Below are positions 1 to 9,976 of a stretch of DNA of 64,000 nucleotides, piece after piece. Below the pieces are notes generated by a model, which saw nothing but the letters and a program-made list of their open reading frames with translations, had not been told where the DNA came from and did no database searches. The stretch comes from Microvirga sp. GTDB taxonomy: Bacteria > Pseudomonadota > Alphaproteobacteria > Rhizobiales > Beijerinckiaceae. The DNA is taken from contig JAPSLB010000002.1 of the NCBI GenBank assembly GCA_031181145.1, forward strand, positions 104,052 through 168,051, read 5' to 3'. How positions within the stretch are numbered: position 1 is the stretch's first letter; each line of letters starts with the position of its first letter. Made by a program: the position numbers and the translations under genes.

Positions 1-155
1 AAGCCGGCCCAGAAGCCGGATATCGTCGCGGAGCGGAAAATCCTTCTCAGGAGTGACATCGGGATTGATGAGGGACAAGGGTCGGCTCCCGGCTCAGGTC
101 TTCATGCTGCACCGCGAAGTAAACCCCCTCTCCCCCCCCGGCCGCAAGCGTAATC

Positions 156-1484
156 TTATCCACCAGACGCCGCGCTGCCTTGAACCGCCCATCGTTCCGG
201 ATCACTCGTCTGGCCGATCAGCGCCAAGCCATAGGCGATGGACTCGAACTGGTCGGCCGAGGTCAGCCGCTCCTCTCCGAAGCGCTCCACGAACAGGCGG
301 CGGATGGCGGGAACGAAGGAGGTGCCGCCGGTCAGGAAGACCTTGTCGATCTCGGACGCCGAGACCCCTGCTTGCGAGAGAGCCTCATTGAGCGCTTCCG
401 CAATGCGTCCCACGTCTTCCGCGATCCACCTTTCGAAATCGGCGCGTGTGATGAGCGCCTTGATGTCGACGCTCTCGGCTCTGAACCGGAATTCCGTCTC
501 CTCCGCATTCGACAACGCCACTTTCGCGGCGGACACGGCGCGGTAGAGCGCAAAGCCCAGATCGTATTCTATGATGTCGATGAACTTCTCCAGCGGCGCG
601 GGCTCGAGCGCCGCCTTTGCCAATTCGCGCAGCTCCTTGAGATCTCCACTGCCCTTCATCATGGCAAGCTGGTTCCAGCGCGCGAAATTGGCGTAATAGT
701 GATTGGGGATCGACAGCGTCTTGCCCATGGAGCGGTAGAACCCGCCCTTGCCGAGCCGAGGAGAGACGACCTGATCCACGATGCGGTAATCGAAAGCGTC
801 CCCCGCGATGCCGATGCCCGAATGTCCGAGCGGTTCCGCCCGCAAAACGCCGCTCGCGCGGGAGAATCGCATTACGGAGAAGTCGCTGGTACCGCCGCCG
901 AAATCCGCCACCAGAACAGTGGAATCGTGATTGAGCCGGCGCGCATAGAAGAAGGCGGCGCCCACGGGCTCATAGACATAGCGCGCATGGTCGGCACCGA
1001 GCTTGCCGAAAGCGGCGCGATAGCGCTGCATGGCGAGATCGTCGTTCGGGTTGTAGCCGGCGAATTGCACCGGCCGGCCGATCACCACATTGCGCGCGCC
1101 CCAATCCAGTCGCGATTCGCCATGACGCACGAGGGTGCGCAGGAAGGTGCTCAGAAGGTCTTCAAAGCGATAGCGGTCTCGGAAGATCCGCGTTTCCTGG
1201 AATGTCGCGCTGGCCGCGAAAGTCTTGAACGATTGGATGAACCGGTGGGGATCGAGCCCCTCGAGAAACTGCTCGATGGCCCAAGGGCCGCCCTCGACCT
1301 GGGTGCGAAGGCCGTTTCCGTGGCGCTCGTCCCAGAAGCAGAGAGCCGTCACATAGACCTTGAGGCTTTCTCCACCGTGGTCGAAGGTCAGCGCCTCCAC
1401 GTTCCCGCGCGAATCAGCAATCGCCACCACGGTGTTACTGGTCCCGAAGTCGATGCCGATGGACAGATCATGGGATGCGGACAT
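156..1484 (-). CDS. yegD: Hsp70-family ATPase without a substrate-binding domain (YegD type)
   Basis: A 442-residue DnaK-like actin-fold ATPase. The phosphate-1 loop IGIDFGTSNT lies near residues 9-18, the phosphate-2 loop DFGGGTSDF near 193 and the adenosine-binding LTGGTS near 384. The protein ends just after the ATPase fold, so the peptide-binding half of DnaK (about 640 residues) is absent, as in E. coli YegD; a classical chaperone cycle is therefore unlikely and the client is unknown. I start at the ATG at 1484 because the glycine-rich loop follows it directly; the frame stays open upstream but that part looks unlike the family. It is divergent from tex, with about 190 bp between them. 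Confidence 0.85.
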   Translation of the reverse strand: MSASHDLSIGIDFGTSNTVVAIADSRGNVEALTFDHGGESLKVYVTALCFWDERHGNGLRTQVEGGPWAIEQFLEGLDPHRFIQSFKTFAASATFQETRIFRDRYRFEDLLSTFLRTLVRHGESRLDWGARNVVIGRPVQFAGYNPNDDLAMQRYRAAFGKLGADHARYVYEPVGAAFFYARRLNHDSTVLVADFGGGTSDFSVMRFSRASGVLRAEPLGHSGIGIAGDAFDYRIVDQVVSPRLGKGGFYRSMGKTLSIPNHYYANFARWNQLAMMKGSGDLKELRELAKAALEPAPLEKFIDIIEYDLGFALYRAVSAAKVALSNAEETEFRFRAESVDIKALITRADFERWIAEDVGRIAEALNEALSQAGVSASEIDKVFLTGGTSFVPAIRRLFVERFGEERLTSADQFESIAYGLALIGQTSDPERWAVQGSAASGG

Positions 1485-1676
1485 GGGGACCCGGCAGATT
1501 TCAGTTGAAAGGCCGGACGGTCTATACGGCCGAACCTCTGGAGCCAAGAGGTTTTTCGTGGAGTCCGACTCACGCTTGCCTTTAGGACACTGCGACGCCT
1601 GGACTGGGGATAGGCCGTTGACCCCGGGGGCTCGCACCCCGTAGAAGCCGCACCTTACCCAAATTTGGAGAGGTCC

Positions 1677-4025
1677 ATGCTATCCATCGGTCAGCGCATC
1701 GCGAGCGAACTGAATGTCCAGGAATGGCAGGTCAAGGCGGCCATCGAGTTGCTCGACGGCGGCGCGACAGTGCCCTTCATCGCGCGCTACCGAAAGGAAG
1801 TCACCGGCACCCTCGACGACGCACAGCTGCGCACCTTGGAAGAGCGCCTTCGCTATCTGCGCGAGCTGGAGGATCGCCGCAAGACGATTCTCGACAGCAT
1901 CCGCGACCAGGACAAGCTTACAGACGAACTGGCTCTCCAGATCAACAGTGCCGAGACCAAGGCCCGTCTCGAAGATCTCTATCTTCCCTACAAACCCAAG
2001 CGGCGCACCAAGGCCCAGATCGCCAAGGAAGCGGGCCTAGAGCCGCTCGCCGATCTGGTTCTCTCCGAGTCGCAGCGCGATCCGAAGGAGGCGGCTGCCG
2101 CCTTCGTGAACCCGGACAAGGAGGTTGCAACGCCCGAAGCGGCCCTCGAGGGCGCACGCGCTATCCTCGTGGAGCGCTTTGCCGAGAACGCAGAGCTTCT
2201 GGGCGCCCTGCGTGAGATCTACTGGGAGCGGGGCAGCCTCACCTCGAAGGTGCGTGATGGCAAGCAAACGGATGGTGCGAAGTTTGCTGATTACTTCGAT
2301 TTTTCCGAGCCCCTCACCAAGCTCCCCTCACACCGCATTCTCGCGCTTTTTCGCGGAGAGAAGGAGGAGGTCCTCGACCTGCGGATGGAGGAGGACAAGG
2401 ACGCTGCGGAGTCCGGATATGTGAGCCGCTACGAGGGCCGCATCGCGCTTGCCTTCGGGATCGCCGATCAGGGCCGCCCCGGCGACAAATGGCTCCTGGA
2501 TACGGTGCGCTGGGCTTGGCGCACGAAGCTGCGCTTCTCCATCGAACTCGACATGAAGATGAAGCTATGGCAGCTCGCCGAGGACGAAGCCGTCAGGGTG
2601 TTCGCCGGGAACCTGCGTGACCTCCTGCTCGCCGCGCCCGCCGGAACGCGCCCGACCCTCGGTCTGGATCCCGGCTATCGCACGGGCGTCAAGGTGGCGG
2701 TCGTGGACGCCACCGGCAAGGTGGTGGCGACCGATACGATCTACCCGCACGAGCCGAAGCGCCAATGGGATGAGTCCCTCGCGACCCTCGCGCGCCTGTG
2801 CCGGGTGCACAAGGTGGAGCTCATCGCCATTGGCAACGGCACCGCCTCGCGCGAGACCGACAAGCTCGCAGGCGATCTCGTGGCGAAACATCCGGATCTG
2901 AAGCTCACCAAGATCATGGTCTCGGAAGCCGGAGCTTCCGTTTATTCGGCTTCGGCCTATGCGAGCCAGGAACTGCCCGATCTTGACGTCTCCTTGCGCG
3001 GCGCCGTGTCCATCGCACGGCGCCTGCAGGATCCGCTGGCGGAACTGGTGAAGATCGATCCCAAGTCCATCGGGGTCGGGCAGTACCAGCACGATCTCGC
3101 CGAGTACAAGCTCTCACGCTCCCTCGATGCCGTAGTAGAAGATTGCGTGAACGCGGTGGGCGTCGACCTCAATACCGCCTCCGCACCGCTTCTTGCCCGC
3201 GTCTCGGGCCTCGGCGAGTGGGTGGCGAAGAACATCGTCGAGCACCGCAATGTCAAGGGGCCCTTCAGGACCCGCAAAGCCCTCACGGAAGTGTCGGGTC
3301 TCGGTCCGAAGACCTTCGAGCAGGCGGCAGGGTTCCTGCGCATCCCGAACGGAGACGATCCGCTGGATGCTTCCGGCGTTCACCCGGAGGCCTATCCCGT
3401 CGTGCGCCGCATTCTCGAGGCCACGAAGAGCGACATCAAGGTTCTGATCGGCAACGGCGGTGTGCTGAAGAAGCTCAAGCCTGAGAGCTTCACGGACGAT
3501 AAGTTCGGCGTGCCCACGGTGAAGGATATCCTGAGCGAGCTGGAAAAGCCGGGCCGCGATCCCCGCCCCGAATTCAAGACGGCGACCTTCATGGAGGGCG
3601 TCGAGAAGATCGGCGATTTGAAGCCCGGCATGATGCTCGAAGGGGTCGTGACGAACGTGGCCGCCTTCGGCGCCTTCGTCGATATCGGCGTGCACCAGGA
3701 CGGCCTCGTTCACATCTCGGCGCTGTCCGACACCTTCGTGAAGGATCCGCGCGACGTCGTGAAGCCGGGCGACATCGTGAAGGTGAAGGTGCTTGAGGTC
3801 GATATTCCGCGCAAGCGCATCTCTCTCAGCATGCGCATGAGCGATCCGGCCGAGAAGCGTTCGTCCGGCCGCTCCGACGACAATCGCGGCGCCTTCCAGA
3901 AGCATCGTTCGCAGAACGAGAATAAAGCGGCTGCTCCGGCTGCATCCGGCGGCGCCTTGGCGGACGCCCTGCGCCGTGCAGGCATGGCCTCGACATCGGG
4001 CAAGGACAAGAACGCCCGGCGCTGA
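1677..4025 (+). CDS. tex: Tex family RNA-binding transcription accessory protein
   Basis: A 782-residue Tex/YhgF protein of the usual family length. Domains in order: N-terminal helical Tex region (1-320), YqgF-like RNase H fold starting at [10 protein letters not shown] near 328, helix-hairpin-helix pair around 495-560 ([27 protein letters not shown]) and a C-terminal S1 domain at about 647-720 ([16 protein letters not shown]), followed by a basic, low-complexity tail. Tex proteins bind nucleic acids and influence transcription and stress tolerance; the exact role here is not visible. The ATG at 1677 has GGAGAGG at 1667-1673; an in-frame TTG at 1665 overlaps that site and is rejected. Confidence 0.95.
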   Translation: MLSIGQRIASELNVQEWQVKAAIELLDGGATVPFIARYRKEVTGTLDDAQLRTLEERLRYLRELEDRRKTILDSIRDQDKLTDELALQINSAETKARLEDLYLPYKPKRRTKAQIAKEAGLEPLADLVLSESQRDPKEAAAAFVNPDKEVATPEAALEGARAILVERFAENAELLGALREIYWERGSLTSKVRDGKQTDGAKFADYFDFSEPLTKLPSHRILALFRGEKEEVLDLRMEEDKDAAESGYVSRYEGRIALAFGIADQGRPGDKWLLDTVRWAWRTKLRFSIELDMKMKLWQLAEDEAVRVFAGNLRDLLLAAPAGTRPTLGLDPGYRTGVKVAVVDATGKVVATDTIYPHEPKRQWDESLATLARLCRVHKVELIAIGNGTASRETDKLAGDLVAKHPDLKLTKIMVSEAGASVYSASAYASQELPDLDVSLRGAVSIARRLQDPLAELVKIDPKSIGVGQYQHDLAEYKLSRSLDAVVEDCVNAVGVDLNTASAPLLARVSGLGEWVAKNIVEHRNVKGPFRTRKALTEVSGLGPKTFEQAAGFLRIPNGDDPLDASGVHPEAYPVVRRILEATKSDIKVLIGNGGVLKKLKPESFTDDKFGVPTVKDILSELEKPGRDPRPEFKTATFMEGVEKIGDLKPGMMLEGVVTNVAAFGAFVDIGVHQDGLVHISALSDTFVKDPRDVVKPGDIVKVKVLEVDIPRKRISLSMRMSDPAEKRSSGRSDDNRGAFQKHRSQNENKAAAPAASGGALADALRRAGMASTSGKDKNARR

Positions 4026-4121
4026 TCGTCGGAGGCAGAGGTAGAAGCCGATCTCAAACCCGTGCAGCTGCGAAGAGAAACATCCGCGCGGGCTCTTTCA
4101 GGACGTTTGCAACAATCTACG

Positions 4122-5300
4122 TCAGCAGGAAAAGCGCGACAGGGCGAAGGCGGAGATGTCGATTGAGCTGGCTCCATCGACGATCTGTTGCGCCGCCACC
4201 TCGCCGACCGCGGCAGAATGCTTGAAGCCATGGCCCGAGCACGGCGACACCACGAGAATACGCTCGCTCTCCGGGTGCCGGTCGATCAGGAAGTGGGAAT
4301 CCGGCGTAACGGTATAAAGACAGGTCACCGCGCGCATGGCGTCGGGGCGAAGACCCTGAACCCGCCCGGCAAGATGCGCCTCGCGCATGGCAGCGGATTC
4401 CGCAGGCGTGACGGTACGCTCGACCTCATCGGGATGGACGAAGACGTCATATTGCTCGCCGGCCGTCTTGACGGCGTTGCTTCCGCTCAAGGACGGAAAG
4501 CCGTAGAAGAAGTCGTTGGGGCTGGATCCGTGGCACCAGATGAAGACGGGGCTGTTCGACCAATGCCCGGCATAGTCGGGTTCCACCGCGAACCAGTGCA
4601 TCACTTGGCGGCTGGGAGACAAGAGCTGCTCGAACGGCGCACCCAGAAGCGACGGAGCCCAGGATCCGGCGGAGACGATCGCCTGCCCGACCGAAAGCTC
4701 ACCTTGATCGGTTACGATTCGCACTCCCTCGCCATCGGGCGAGACGGAGATCACACGTGTGCCAAGCTGCGTCACGGCTCCCATGGCGCAGGCGCGCTCA
4801 AGCTGAACGGCGACGCAGCGCTCGGGGTCGAGATAGCCGCCGCCCGGCTCGAAATAGGCGATCTCGTGCTCTCCCGCCGTGAATTGCGGGTAGCGCCGGC
4901 GGATCTCCGCCGCGTCGAGGATCTCGTGAGGAATCTTGTAGGCCATGGCGGCCTTCCGGGTGCGCTCCAGAAACGCCGCGCGAATGACGCCGCCTGACGC
5001 TGGGGAAGCCGAGTCCACGACAAGGCATCCGTTCTGCACGAGAAGCCGCTCACCGGTTTCGGCCTCCAGCTCCTTCCAGATCTCGTTGGAGCGCAGCGCA
5101 AGCGGCACATAGACCTCGCCCTCGCCGATGGCCTGGCGGGTGATCCGCGTCTCGCCGTGGGTCGAGCCCTGGTCGTGAGGCGGCGCGAAGCGGTCGATGC
5201 CGATGGCCTTCACGCCCCGTTTGGCCAGCTGGTAAAGCGCCGCCGAGCCCATGGCACCGAGCCCGACAACAGCAACATCGAAGGATTGAGAAGAGCCCAT
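4122..5300 (-). CDS. FAD-dependent oxidase, monomeric sarcosine oxidase / N-methyltryptophan oxidase family
   Basis: A 392-residue flavoprotein matching the size of monomeric sarcosine oxidase (about 390). The N-terminus has the dinucleotide-binding loop VVGLGAMGSAALYQL, and GSTHGETRITRQA resembles the FAD-contacting segment of the family. The cysteine in TCLYTVTPD, near residue 327, aligns with the residue that carries covalent FAD in MSOX and MTOX. It should oxidise a secondary N-methyl amino acid to formaldehyde, amino acid and H2O2; sarcosine and N-methyltryptophan cannot be told apart by eye. The ATG at 5300 is used; an upstream TTG (5333) is possible. It is convergent with tex and divergent from the thiamine operon. 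Confidence 0.82.
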   Translation of the reverse strand: MGSSQSFDVAVVGLGAMGSAALYQLAKRGVKAIGIDRFAPPHDQGSTHGETRITRQAIGEGEVYVPLALRSNEIWKELEAETGERLLVQNGCLVVDSASPASGGVIRAAFLERTRKAAMAYKIPHEILDAAEIRRRYPQFTAGEHEIAYFEPGGGYLDPERCVAVQLERACAMGAVTQLGTRVISVSPDGEGVRIVTDQGELSVGQAIVSAGSWAPSLLGAPFEQLLSPSRQVMHWFAVEPDYAGHWSNSPVFIWCHGSSPNDFFYGFPSLSGSNAVKTAGEQYDVFVHPDEVERTVTPAESAAMREAHLAGRVQGLRPDAMRAVTCLYTVTPDSHFLIDRHPESERILVVSPCSGHGFKHSAAVGEVAAQQIVDGASSIDISAFALSRFSC

Positions 5301-5432
5301 AGCACAGGAGATCCGTCTGTTTTCCCATTCCAAACAGAATCCCGGTTCCGCCGCAAGTATGGCGCCAGAGCCGAGGGCGTGGGGCTAGGGCTCGTCTTGT
5401 GTTGCCCGGCGATCTGCTCTAGAACCGCACCT

Positions 5433-5520
5433 GTCTCACGGGGAGCCTCACACAGGGCTGAGAGGCGGAAGGCCGCCGACCCGTCGAACCTGATCCGGGT
5501 CATGCCGGCGGAGGGAATGA
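5433..5520 (+). promoter_or_regulatory. TPP riboswitch (THI element)
   Basis: The two conserved blocks of the thiamine pyrophosphate aptamer are readable: GGGCTGAGAGG at 5455-5465 and ACCTGATCCGGGT at 5488-5500, followed by CATGCCGGCGGAGGGAA at 5501-5517. They have the normal order and spacing. It lies about 85 nt upstream of thiB on the same strand, so thiamine pyrophosphate should repress thiBPQ. No clear U-tract terminator follows, so control may be by hiding the thiB ribosome-binding site. Confidence 0.93.
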
Positions 5521-5602
5521 GCATGCGATACCGCAGACGAAACTGCGCCCCGTGCGAGTTGAGCCGCCAGCCCGGCTTGCATCATGCATGGGAGCAATCT
5601 TG

Positions 5603-6607
5603 ATGTTACGCCGACTTCTTCTCACTCTCGCCTCACTCTGTCTGGCGGCGAATGCCGCTTTCGCGCAGAGCAAACCTGTCCTCACGGTCTATACCTATGG
5701 TTCGTTCGCCGGAAAATACGGTCCGGGAAAAACCGTCAAGGAACGGTTCGAGGCATCCTGCGATTGCGAGCTCAACTGGGTCACGGCCGAAGACGCCGGG
5801 AGCCTTGTCGGGCGCTTGCGCCTCGAGGGAACGGATACGAAAGCTGACGTAGTCCTGGGCCTCGATGTGAACCTTGCGGCGGAAGCCAGGGCGCTCAACA
5901 TCTTCGCGCCCCATGGCGTGGAGGTGAAGGATCTTTCGCTTCCGATCGCATGGAACGACGACACCTTCGTTCCTTTCGACTGGGGCTATTACGCCTTCGT
6001 CTATGACGCCGACAAGCTGCCCGACCCGCCGAAGAGCCTGAAGGAACTCGTCGAGAACCCCAACGGTCCGAAGGTGGTGCTGCAGGATCCGCGCACCAGC
6101 GCGCCGGGCCTCGGCCTTATGCTCTGGATGCAGAAGGTCTATGGTGATCGATCAGGCGAGGCATGGGCTCAGCTGAAGCCGCGCATCGTGACCTTCACCA
6201 AGGGGTGGTCGGAAGCCTATGGCTTGTTCCTGAAAGGTGAAGCGGACATGGTGATGTCCTACACCACTTCGCCCGCGTACCACATTGTCGTGGAAAAGAA
6301 GCACAATTACAAGGCCGCCATATTCTCTGAAGGGCACTACATGCAGGTGGAGATCGCCGGCATGACGCGCACGACGAAGCAGCCGGAACTCGCAAAGAAG
6401 TTCATCGCCTTCGTGCTCAGTGATGCTTTCCAATCGGCCATGCCCGAAGGCAACTGGATGATGCCGGCCAAGGCTCCGGTAGCGGGTCTGCCGGACGCCT
6501 TCAAGGATCTGGCGCAGCCTCAGAAAGCTCTGCTCTTCACGCCGGAGGAGGTGCAGCAGAACCGCCGGGCTTTCACCGACACCTGGCTCAACGCCACGGC
6601 CCGTTGA
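5603..6607 (+). CDS. thiB: Thiamine ABC transporter, periplasmic binding protein
   Basis: A 334-residue periplasmic protein with a clear signal peptide (MLRRLLLTLASLCLAANAAFA, cleavage before QSKP). The mature start, PVLTVYTYGSFAGKYGPG, is typical of ThiB/TbpA, which binds thiamine, TMP and TPP. The ATG at 5603 has GGGAG eight bases upstream and places the signal peptide exactly at the N-terminus; in-frame upstream starts would give an unnatural leader. It is the first gene of thiBPQ and lies under a TPP riboswitch, which independently supports the substrate. ThiP starts 10 nt after the stop. Confidence 0.95.
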   Translation: MLRRLLLTLASLCLAANAAFAQSKPVLTVYTYGSFAGKYGPGKTVKERFEASCDCELNWVTAEDAGSLVGRLRLEGTDTKADVVLGLDVNLAAEARALNIFAPHGVEVKDLSLPIAWNDDTFVPFDWGYYAFVYDADKLPDPPKSLKELVENPNGPKVVLQDPRTSAPGLGLMLWMQKVYGDRSGEAWAQLKPRIVTFTKGWSEAYGLFLKGEADMVMSYTTSPAYHIVVEKKHNYKAAIFSEGHYMQVEIAGMTRTTKQPELAKKFIAFVLSDAFQSAMPEGNWMMPAKAPVAGLPDAFKDLAQPQKALLFTPEEVQQNRRAFTDTWLNATAR

Positions 6608-6617
6608 ACACATCGTC

Positions 6618-8192
6618 ATGCCGCGAAAGCTGCCCCATCCCGGAAGCTTGGTGGCCTTTGCCATCCTGGCCTTGGTTGCGGGCGGCTTCATCGCTCTTGC
6701 GGCTGTCGGCGGAGAGAAGCCGGCACTTCTCTCCATTGGCCCCTATCTCTGGCACGTCCTGGCCTTTTCGATCATTCAGGCCACCCTTTCCACCATTCTC
6801 TCACTCATGCTCGGCGTCGCCTTGGCGCTCGCCCTGGCGCGTCGCCGTTTCCGAGGTCGCGGCACGGTTTTGGCGCTCCTGGGCACCACAATGGTGATCC
6901 CCACCATCGTGGCGGTCTTCGCGGTCTTCGCCGTCTACGGGCGCAGCGGATGGGTCGCCGGAATTCTTGCCCTCCTCGGGTGGAAGGACGGCTTCAGCAT
7001 CTTCGGCTATCCCGGGATCCTGATCGCGCATGTGTTCCTCAACGGGCCTTTCGTGGCGCGCATTCTTCTCGATTCCTTGAGCCTCGTTCCGGCCGAGCAC
7101 TGGCGGCTTGCATCGGCTTTCGGATTCTCGCCCGCGCACGTCTTCCGCCATCTTGACTGGCCCGTGCTGCGCGGGGAACTGCCGGGGCTTGCAGGGCTCG
7201 TCTTCCTGCTCTGCTTCAAGAGCTTCGCTATCGTGCTGGCGCTCGGCGGAGGACCGAGCCGGTCAACCCTCGAAGTCGCTATCTACGAAGCGCTCAAGAT
7301 TGATCTCGACTTTGGCCGCGCGGCCTGGCTTTCGCTGATTCAGCTCGTCATCTGCCTGTCACTGACCGGAATTCTCAACTGGGCTTTCGCGAGGCCTCCG
7401 ACCGCTCATACGATCCGGGGCCTGATCCAGCGTCCTGACGCGCGAAACCGAAGCCTGAAGATCCTTGATGCTGTCATCCTCACGGCGGCGGGACTTTTCG
7501 TCGCTCCCCTGGCGCTCAGCCTGCTGAGCGGGCTGAACAATATCCCTGACGTTTTCGATGCGGATCTGCTGCGGGCTTTCGTCACGAGCATGATGATTGC
7601 CGTCATCGCCGCAACGATCGCCTGTCTCCTCGCCGTTGCGCTTGCCTCCGCCGCGCGCCGGTGGCGCGTTGCTCTGCGCTCCCCACGCGTCGCGGCCTTC
7701 TATGACTTCCTCCCCAATACCCTGCTGGCTGTGCCGCCCTTCGCGCTGACGGCGGGCCTGTACCTGATCGTGCGGCGCTTCGTCGATCCTTCGTCCGCGG
7801 GCCTCATTCTTCTGCCGCTGATCAACGGACTGGCCGCCATTCCTTTCGCCTATCGCTCCCTAGCGCCTCGCCTTCTGACGGCGGAGGAGCGCTATGGTCG
7901 GGTTGCCACGTCCCTGGGCATCACCGGCGTCGCCAAGCTCACCATCATGGACTGGCCCCTCCTCAAGCGCCCCTTCGGCGCCGCCTTCGCCTTGGCCATG
8001 GCTCTCTCCTTCGGCGATTTCGGAATCATTGCCCTCTTCGGCGGGCAGGAGCTCATCACGCTTCCCTATCTTCTCTTCGAGCGACTTGGTTCATACCGGC
8101 TCGATGAAGCCTCGGCCATCGGCCTTGTCATCGTGCTCGTCGCCTTCCTCCTCGCTCATGTGTCAGGCCGCTTGTCTCATGCTGGTGATTGA
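6618..8192 (+). CDS. thiP: Thiamine ABC transporter permease
   Basis: A 524-residue inner-membrane permease with many hydrophobic helices and two binding-protein-dependent permease halves, as expected for ThiP, where both transmembrane domains are fused. Each half has an EAA-type coupling loop: the first around EHWRLASAFGFSPAHVFRHLDWP, near residue 160, and the second around ERYGRVATSLGITGVAKLTIMDWP, near residue 425. It should form the channel for ThiB-delivered thiamine with a ThiQ dimer. The gene sits between thiB and thiQ and overlaps thiQ by 14 nt, so the two are probably translationally coupled. Confidence 0.94.
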   Translation: MPRKLPHPGSLVAFAILALVAGGFIALAAVGGEKPALLSIGPYLWHVLAFSIIQATLSTILSLMLGVALALALARRRFRGRGTVLALLGTTMVIPTIVAVFAVFAVYGRSGWVAGILALLGWKDGFSIFGYPGILIAHVFLNGPFVARILLDSLSLVPAEHWRLASAFGFSPAHVFRHLDWPVLRGELPGLAGLVFLLCFKSFAIVLALGGGPSRSTLEVAIYEALKIDLDFGRAAWLSLIQLVICLSLTGILNWAFARPPTAHTIRGLIQRPDARNRSLKILDAVILTAAGLFVAPLALSLLSGLNNIPDVFDADLLRAFVTSMMIAVIAATIACLLAVALASAARRWRVALRSPRVAAFYDFLPNTLLAVPPFALTAGLYLIVRRFVDPSSAGLILLPLINGLAAIPFAYRSLAPRLLTAEERYGRVATSLGITGVAKLTIMDWPLLKRPFGAAFALAMALSFGDFGIIALFGGQELITLPYLLFERLGSYRLDEASAIGLVIVLVAFLLAHVSGRLSHAGD

Positions 8193-8880
8193 AAACTGCC
8201 GTCTCACATGGCCGGATTTCACTGCCGATTACTCCATGACGGTGCAGACGGGCGCGCTCTGCGCCATCGTCGGGCCGTCAGGCGGCGGAAAGACCACCCT
8301 GCTGCACATGATCGCAGGCTTCGAGACACCTGAAAGCGGAGAACTCACGCTCGGAGGGGTCGACCTCCTGCCCCTGGAACCGGCGAAGCGCCCCGTGGCG
8401 ATTGTCTTTCAGGACCACAATCTGTTCCCGCACCTCACTGCGGCACAGAACGTCGCCTTAGGCATCCGCCCCTCCCTGCGCATGTCCGGGGGTGAGGGTC
8501 GGCTGATCGACGAGATGCTGGAGGCCGTTGGCCTGAAGGGTTTCGGAGCGCGCAAGCCCGGCGAGATGTCGGGCGGGCAGCGCCAGCGCGTGGCGCTGGC
8601 GAGGGTCCTTGTCTCGGGCCGCCCGCTGATCCTCTTGGACGAACCCTTCAGCAGCCTTGATCCAGGTCTCCGACGCGATATGGTTCACCTCGTCGGCGAA
8701 CTGCGCCGCCGGCGCCCGGTCACGATCCTCATGACGATCCATACGCCCGAAGACGTGGCCGATCTGGCCGACCAGATGGTACTTGTGGCCGACGGCAAGG
8801 TCGTCGCATCGGATACGCCTTCCGCCATCCTTGGCGGCTCCCTCGCCTCCGTAATCGCCGCTGCGACCTCCAACACCTGA
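8179..8880 (+). CDS. thiQ: Thiamine ABC transporter ATP-binding protein
   Basis: A 233-residue ABC ATPase. The Walker A GPSGGGKTTL is near residue 30, the Q-loop is in VFQDHNLFPHLTAAQNVALG, the signature is MSGGQRQRVALAR and the Walker B is LILLDEPFS. The ATG at 8179 gives MLVIENCRLTWP, the usual ThiQ N-terminus, and lies inside the end of thiP; the frame is open further upstream but only as an out-of-frame reading of thiP. It powers thiamine import with ThiB and ThiP. No clear terminator follows the stop; the next gene starts 214 nt downstream. Confidence 0.95.
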   Translation: MLVIENCRLTWPDFTADYSMTVQTGALCAIVGPSGGGKTTLLHMIAGFETPESGELTLGGVDLLPLEPAKRPVAIVFQDHNLFPHLTAAQNVALGIRPSLRMSGGEGRLIDEMLEAVGLKGFGARKPGEMSGGQRQRVALARVLVSGRPLILLDEPFSSLDPGLRRDMVHLVGELRRRRPVTILMTIHTPEDVADLADQMVLVADGKVVASDTPSAILGGSLASVIAAATSNT

Positions 8881-9052
8881 GGCCCATCCGTCTCCAGAGA
8901 TCGGTTTTGCGGCGTGCCACCCAACGGCGGCACCAAGAGTGGTTTTCACGTCCTCACATGCCACCCCGGCTGTTCACAATGCAGTTCCGGACGCGAAAGG
9001 TCTGGGCATGGCCTTGCTGCGCCTCTTCCAGAACTGGACATTAAGTGGCATT

Positions 9053-9068
9053 ATACCGGTCTGGTCTT
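9053..9068. promoter_or_regulatory. Candidate GntR-regulator site upstream of the nag operon
   Basis: The 16-mer ATACCGGTCTGGTCTT lies 26 nt before the kinase that opens the kinase-GntR-nagB-nagA operon. It shares ATACC..TCTGG.C with the element in front of anmK (16787-16802), and TGGTC is a half-site typical of HutC-type GntR regulators of amino-sugar genes. This is a by-eye similarity, so confidence is low. Confidence 0.35.
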
Positions 9069-9094
9069 CGATTATCTCGAGAGCTCCCCTCCCA

Positions 9095-9976
9095 ATGAGC
9101 ACCCCTCTTTTCCTCGGCATCGACGGCGGCGGCACGAAATGTCGGGCGCGGCTGCGGGATGCGGATGGAAATCTGCTGGGAGAAGGCTCGGGTGGTCCAT
9201 CGAATGTCCGCCTGGACCCCGATCTGGTGTGGAACTCCATTCTGACCGCCTGCCGCGAAGCCCTAGGGCAAGCCGGACTTCCGGAAAGCGATCTCAAAAT
9301 CGTGCACGCGGGCATGGGGGCCGCCGGCGCGGGCCAAGCAAGCGCTATCGAACGGCTGCTCTCTCGTCCGCATCCTTTCGCCTCCTTCGCCGTCGATACC
9401 GATGCGCACACGGCCTGGCTCGGCGCCTTCCGCGGTGGCGACGGTGCCATCCTCATTCTGGGCACCGGCTCCTGCGGCTATGGCGGAGCCGGCGGGCAAT
9501 GCCGCTACGTGGGCGGCTGGGGCTTCGAGATCTCCGACGAAGGCAGCGGAGCCGCCATGGGCCGAGAGCTCCTGCGCCGCTGCGTCTGGGCGCATGACGG
9601 GCGGATCCCCTCCACGCCGCTTTCCGATGCACTTCTCGCCGAGTTCAACAACGATCTGGAAGTGCTGGTCGATTGGGTCGGCAACGCGCGCCCTGGCGAT
9701 TATGCAGGTTATGCGCCGCTCGTGCTCGAATACGCCACCCGGCGCGATCCGCTCGGCATCGCACTCGTCGAGGCTTCCGCCGCTGGCGCCACACGCATCG
9801 CCATGCGCCTCCTGGACCTGGGGGCCCCGAATCTGTGCCTGTTCGGCGGCTTGGCGGAGCCCCTGCGTCCGTGGATGCCGCCGCCGGTTCAGCGAACCAT
9901 CGTGCCGCCCGCCTCGGATGCCCTGGACGGTGCCATCCTTCTCGGGCGGAGCGCTGCATCGCGGAGGCTGCCATGA
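9095..9976 (+). CDS. BadF/BadG-type sugar kinase, probable N-acetylglucosamine kinase
   Basis: A 293-residue ASKHA kinase of the BadF/BadG/BcrA/BcrD family, which contains the mammalian-type GlcNAc kinase. ATP-binding motifs: FLGIDGGGTKCRA at residue 5 and ILGTGSCGYGGAGG near 124, with a DEGSGAAMGREL segment near 148. The expected reaction is GlcNAc + ATP to GlcNAc-6-phosphate, feeding NagA two genes downstream; glucosamine is an alternative substrate. The ATG at 9095 directly precedes the first strand. The stop overlaps the ATG of the GntR gene (ATGA at 9973-9976), so the two are coupled. Confidence 0.8.
   Translation: MSTPLFLGIDGGGTKCRARLRDADGNLLGEGSGGPSNVRLDPDLVWNSILTACREALGQAGLPESDLKIVHAGMGAAGAGQASAIERLLSRPHPFASFAVDTDAHTAWLGAFRGGDGAILILGTGSCGYGGAGGQCRYVGGWGFEISDEGSGAAMGRELLRRCVWAHDGRIPSTPLSDALLAEFNNDLEVLVDWVGNARPGDYAGYAPLVLEYATRRDPLGIALVEASAAGATRIAMRLLDLGAPNLCLFGGLAEPLRPWMPPPVQRTIVPPASDALDGAILLGRSAASRRLP

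Noticed and set aside
1..155. Possible gene end at the left edge
   Set aside because: No frame there has a ribosome-binding site or recognisable sequence, and the frame at 53 runs antisense into the Hsp70-like gene.
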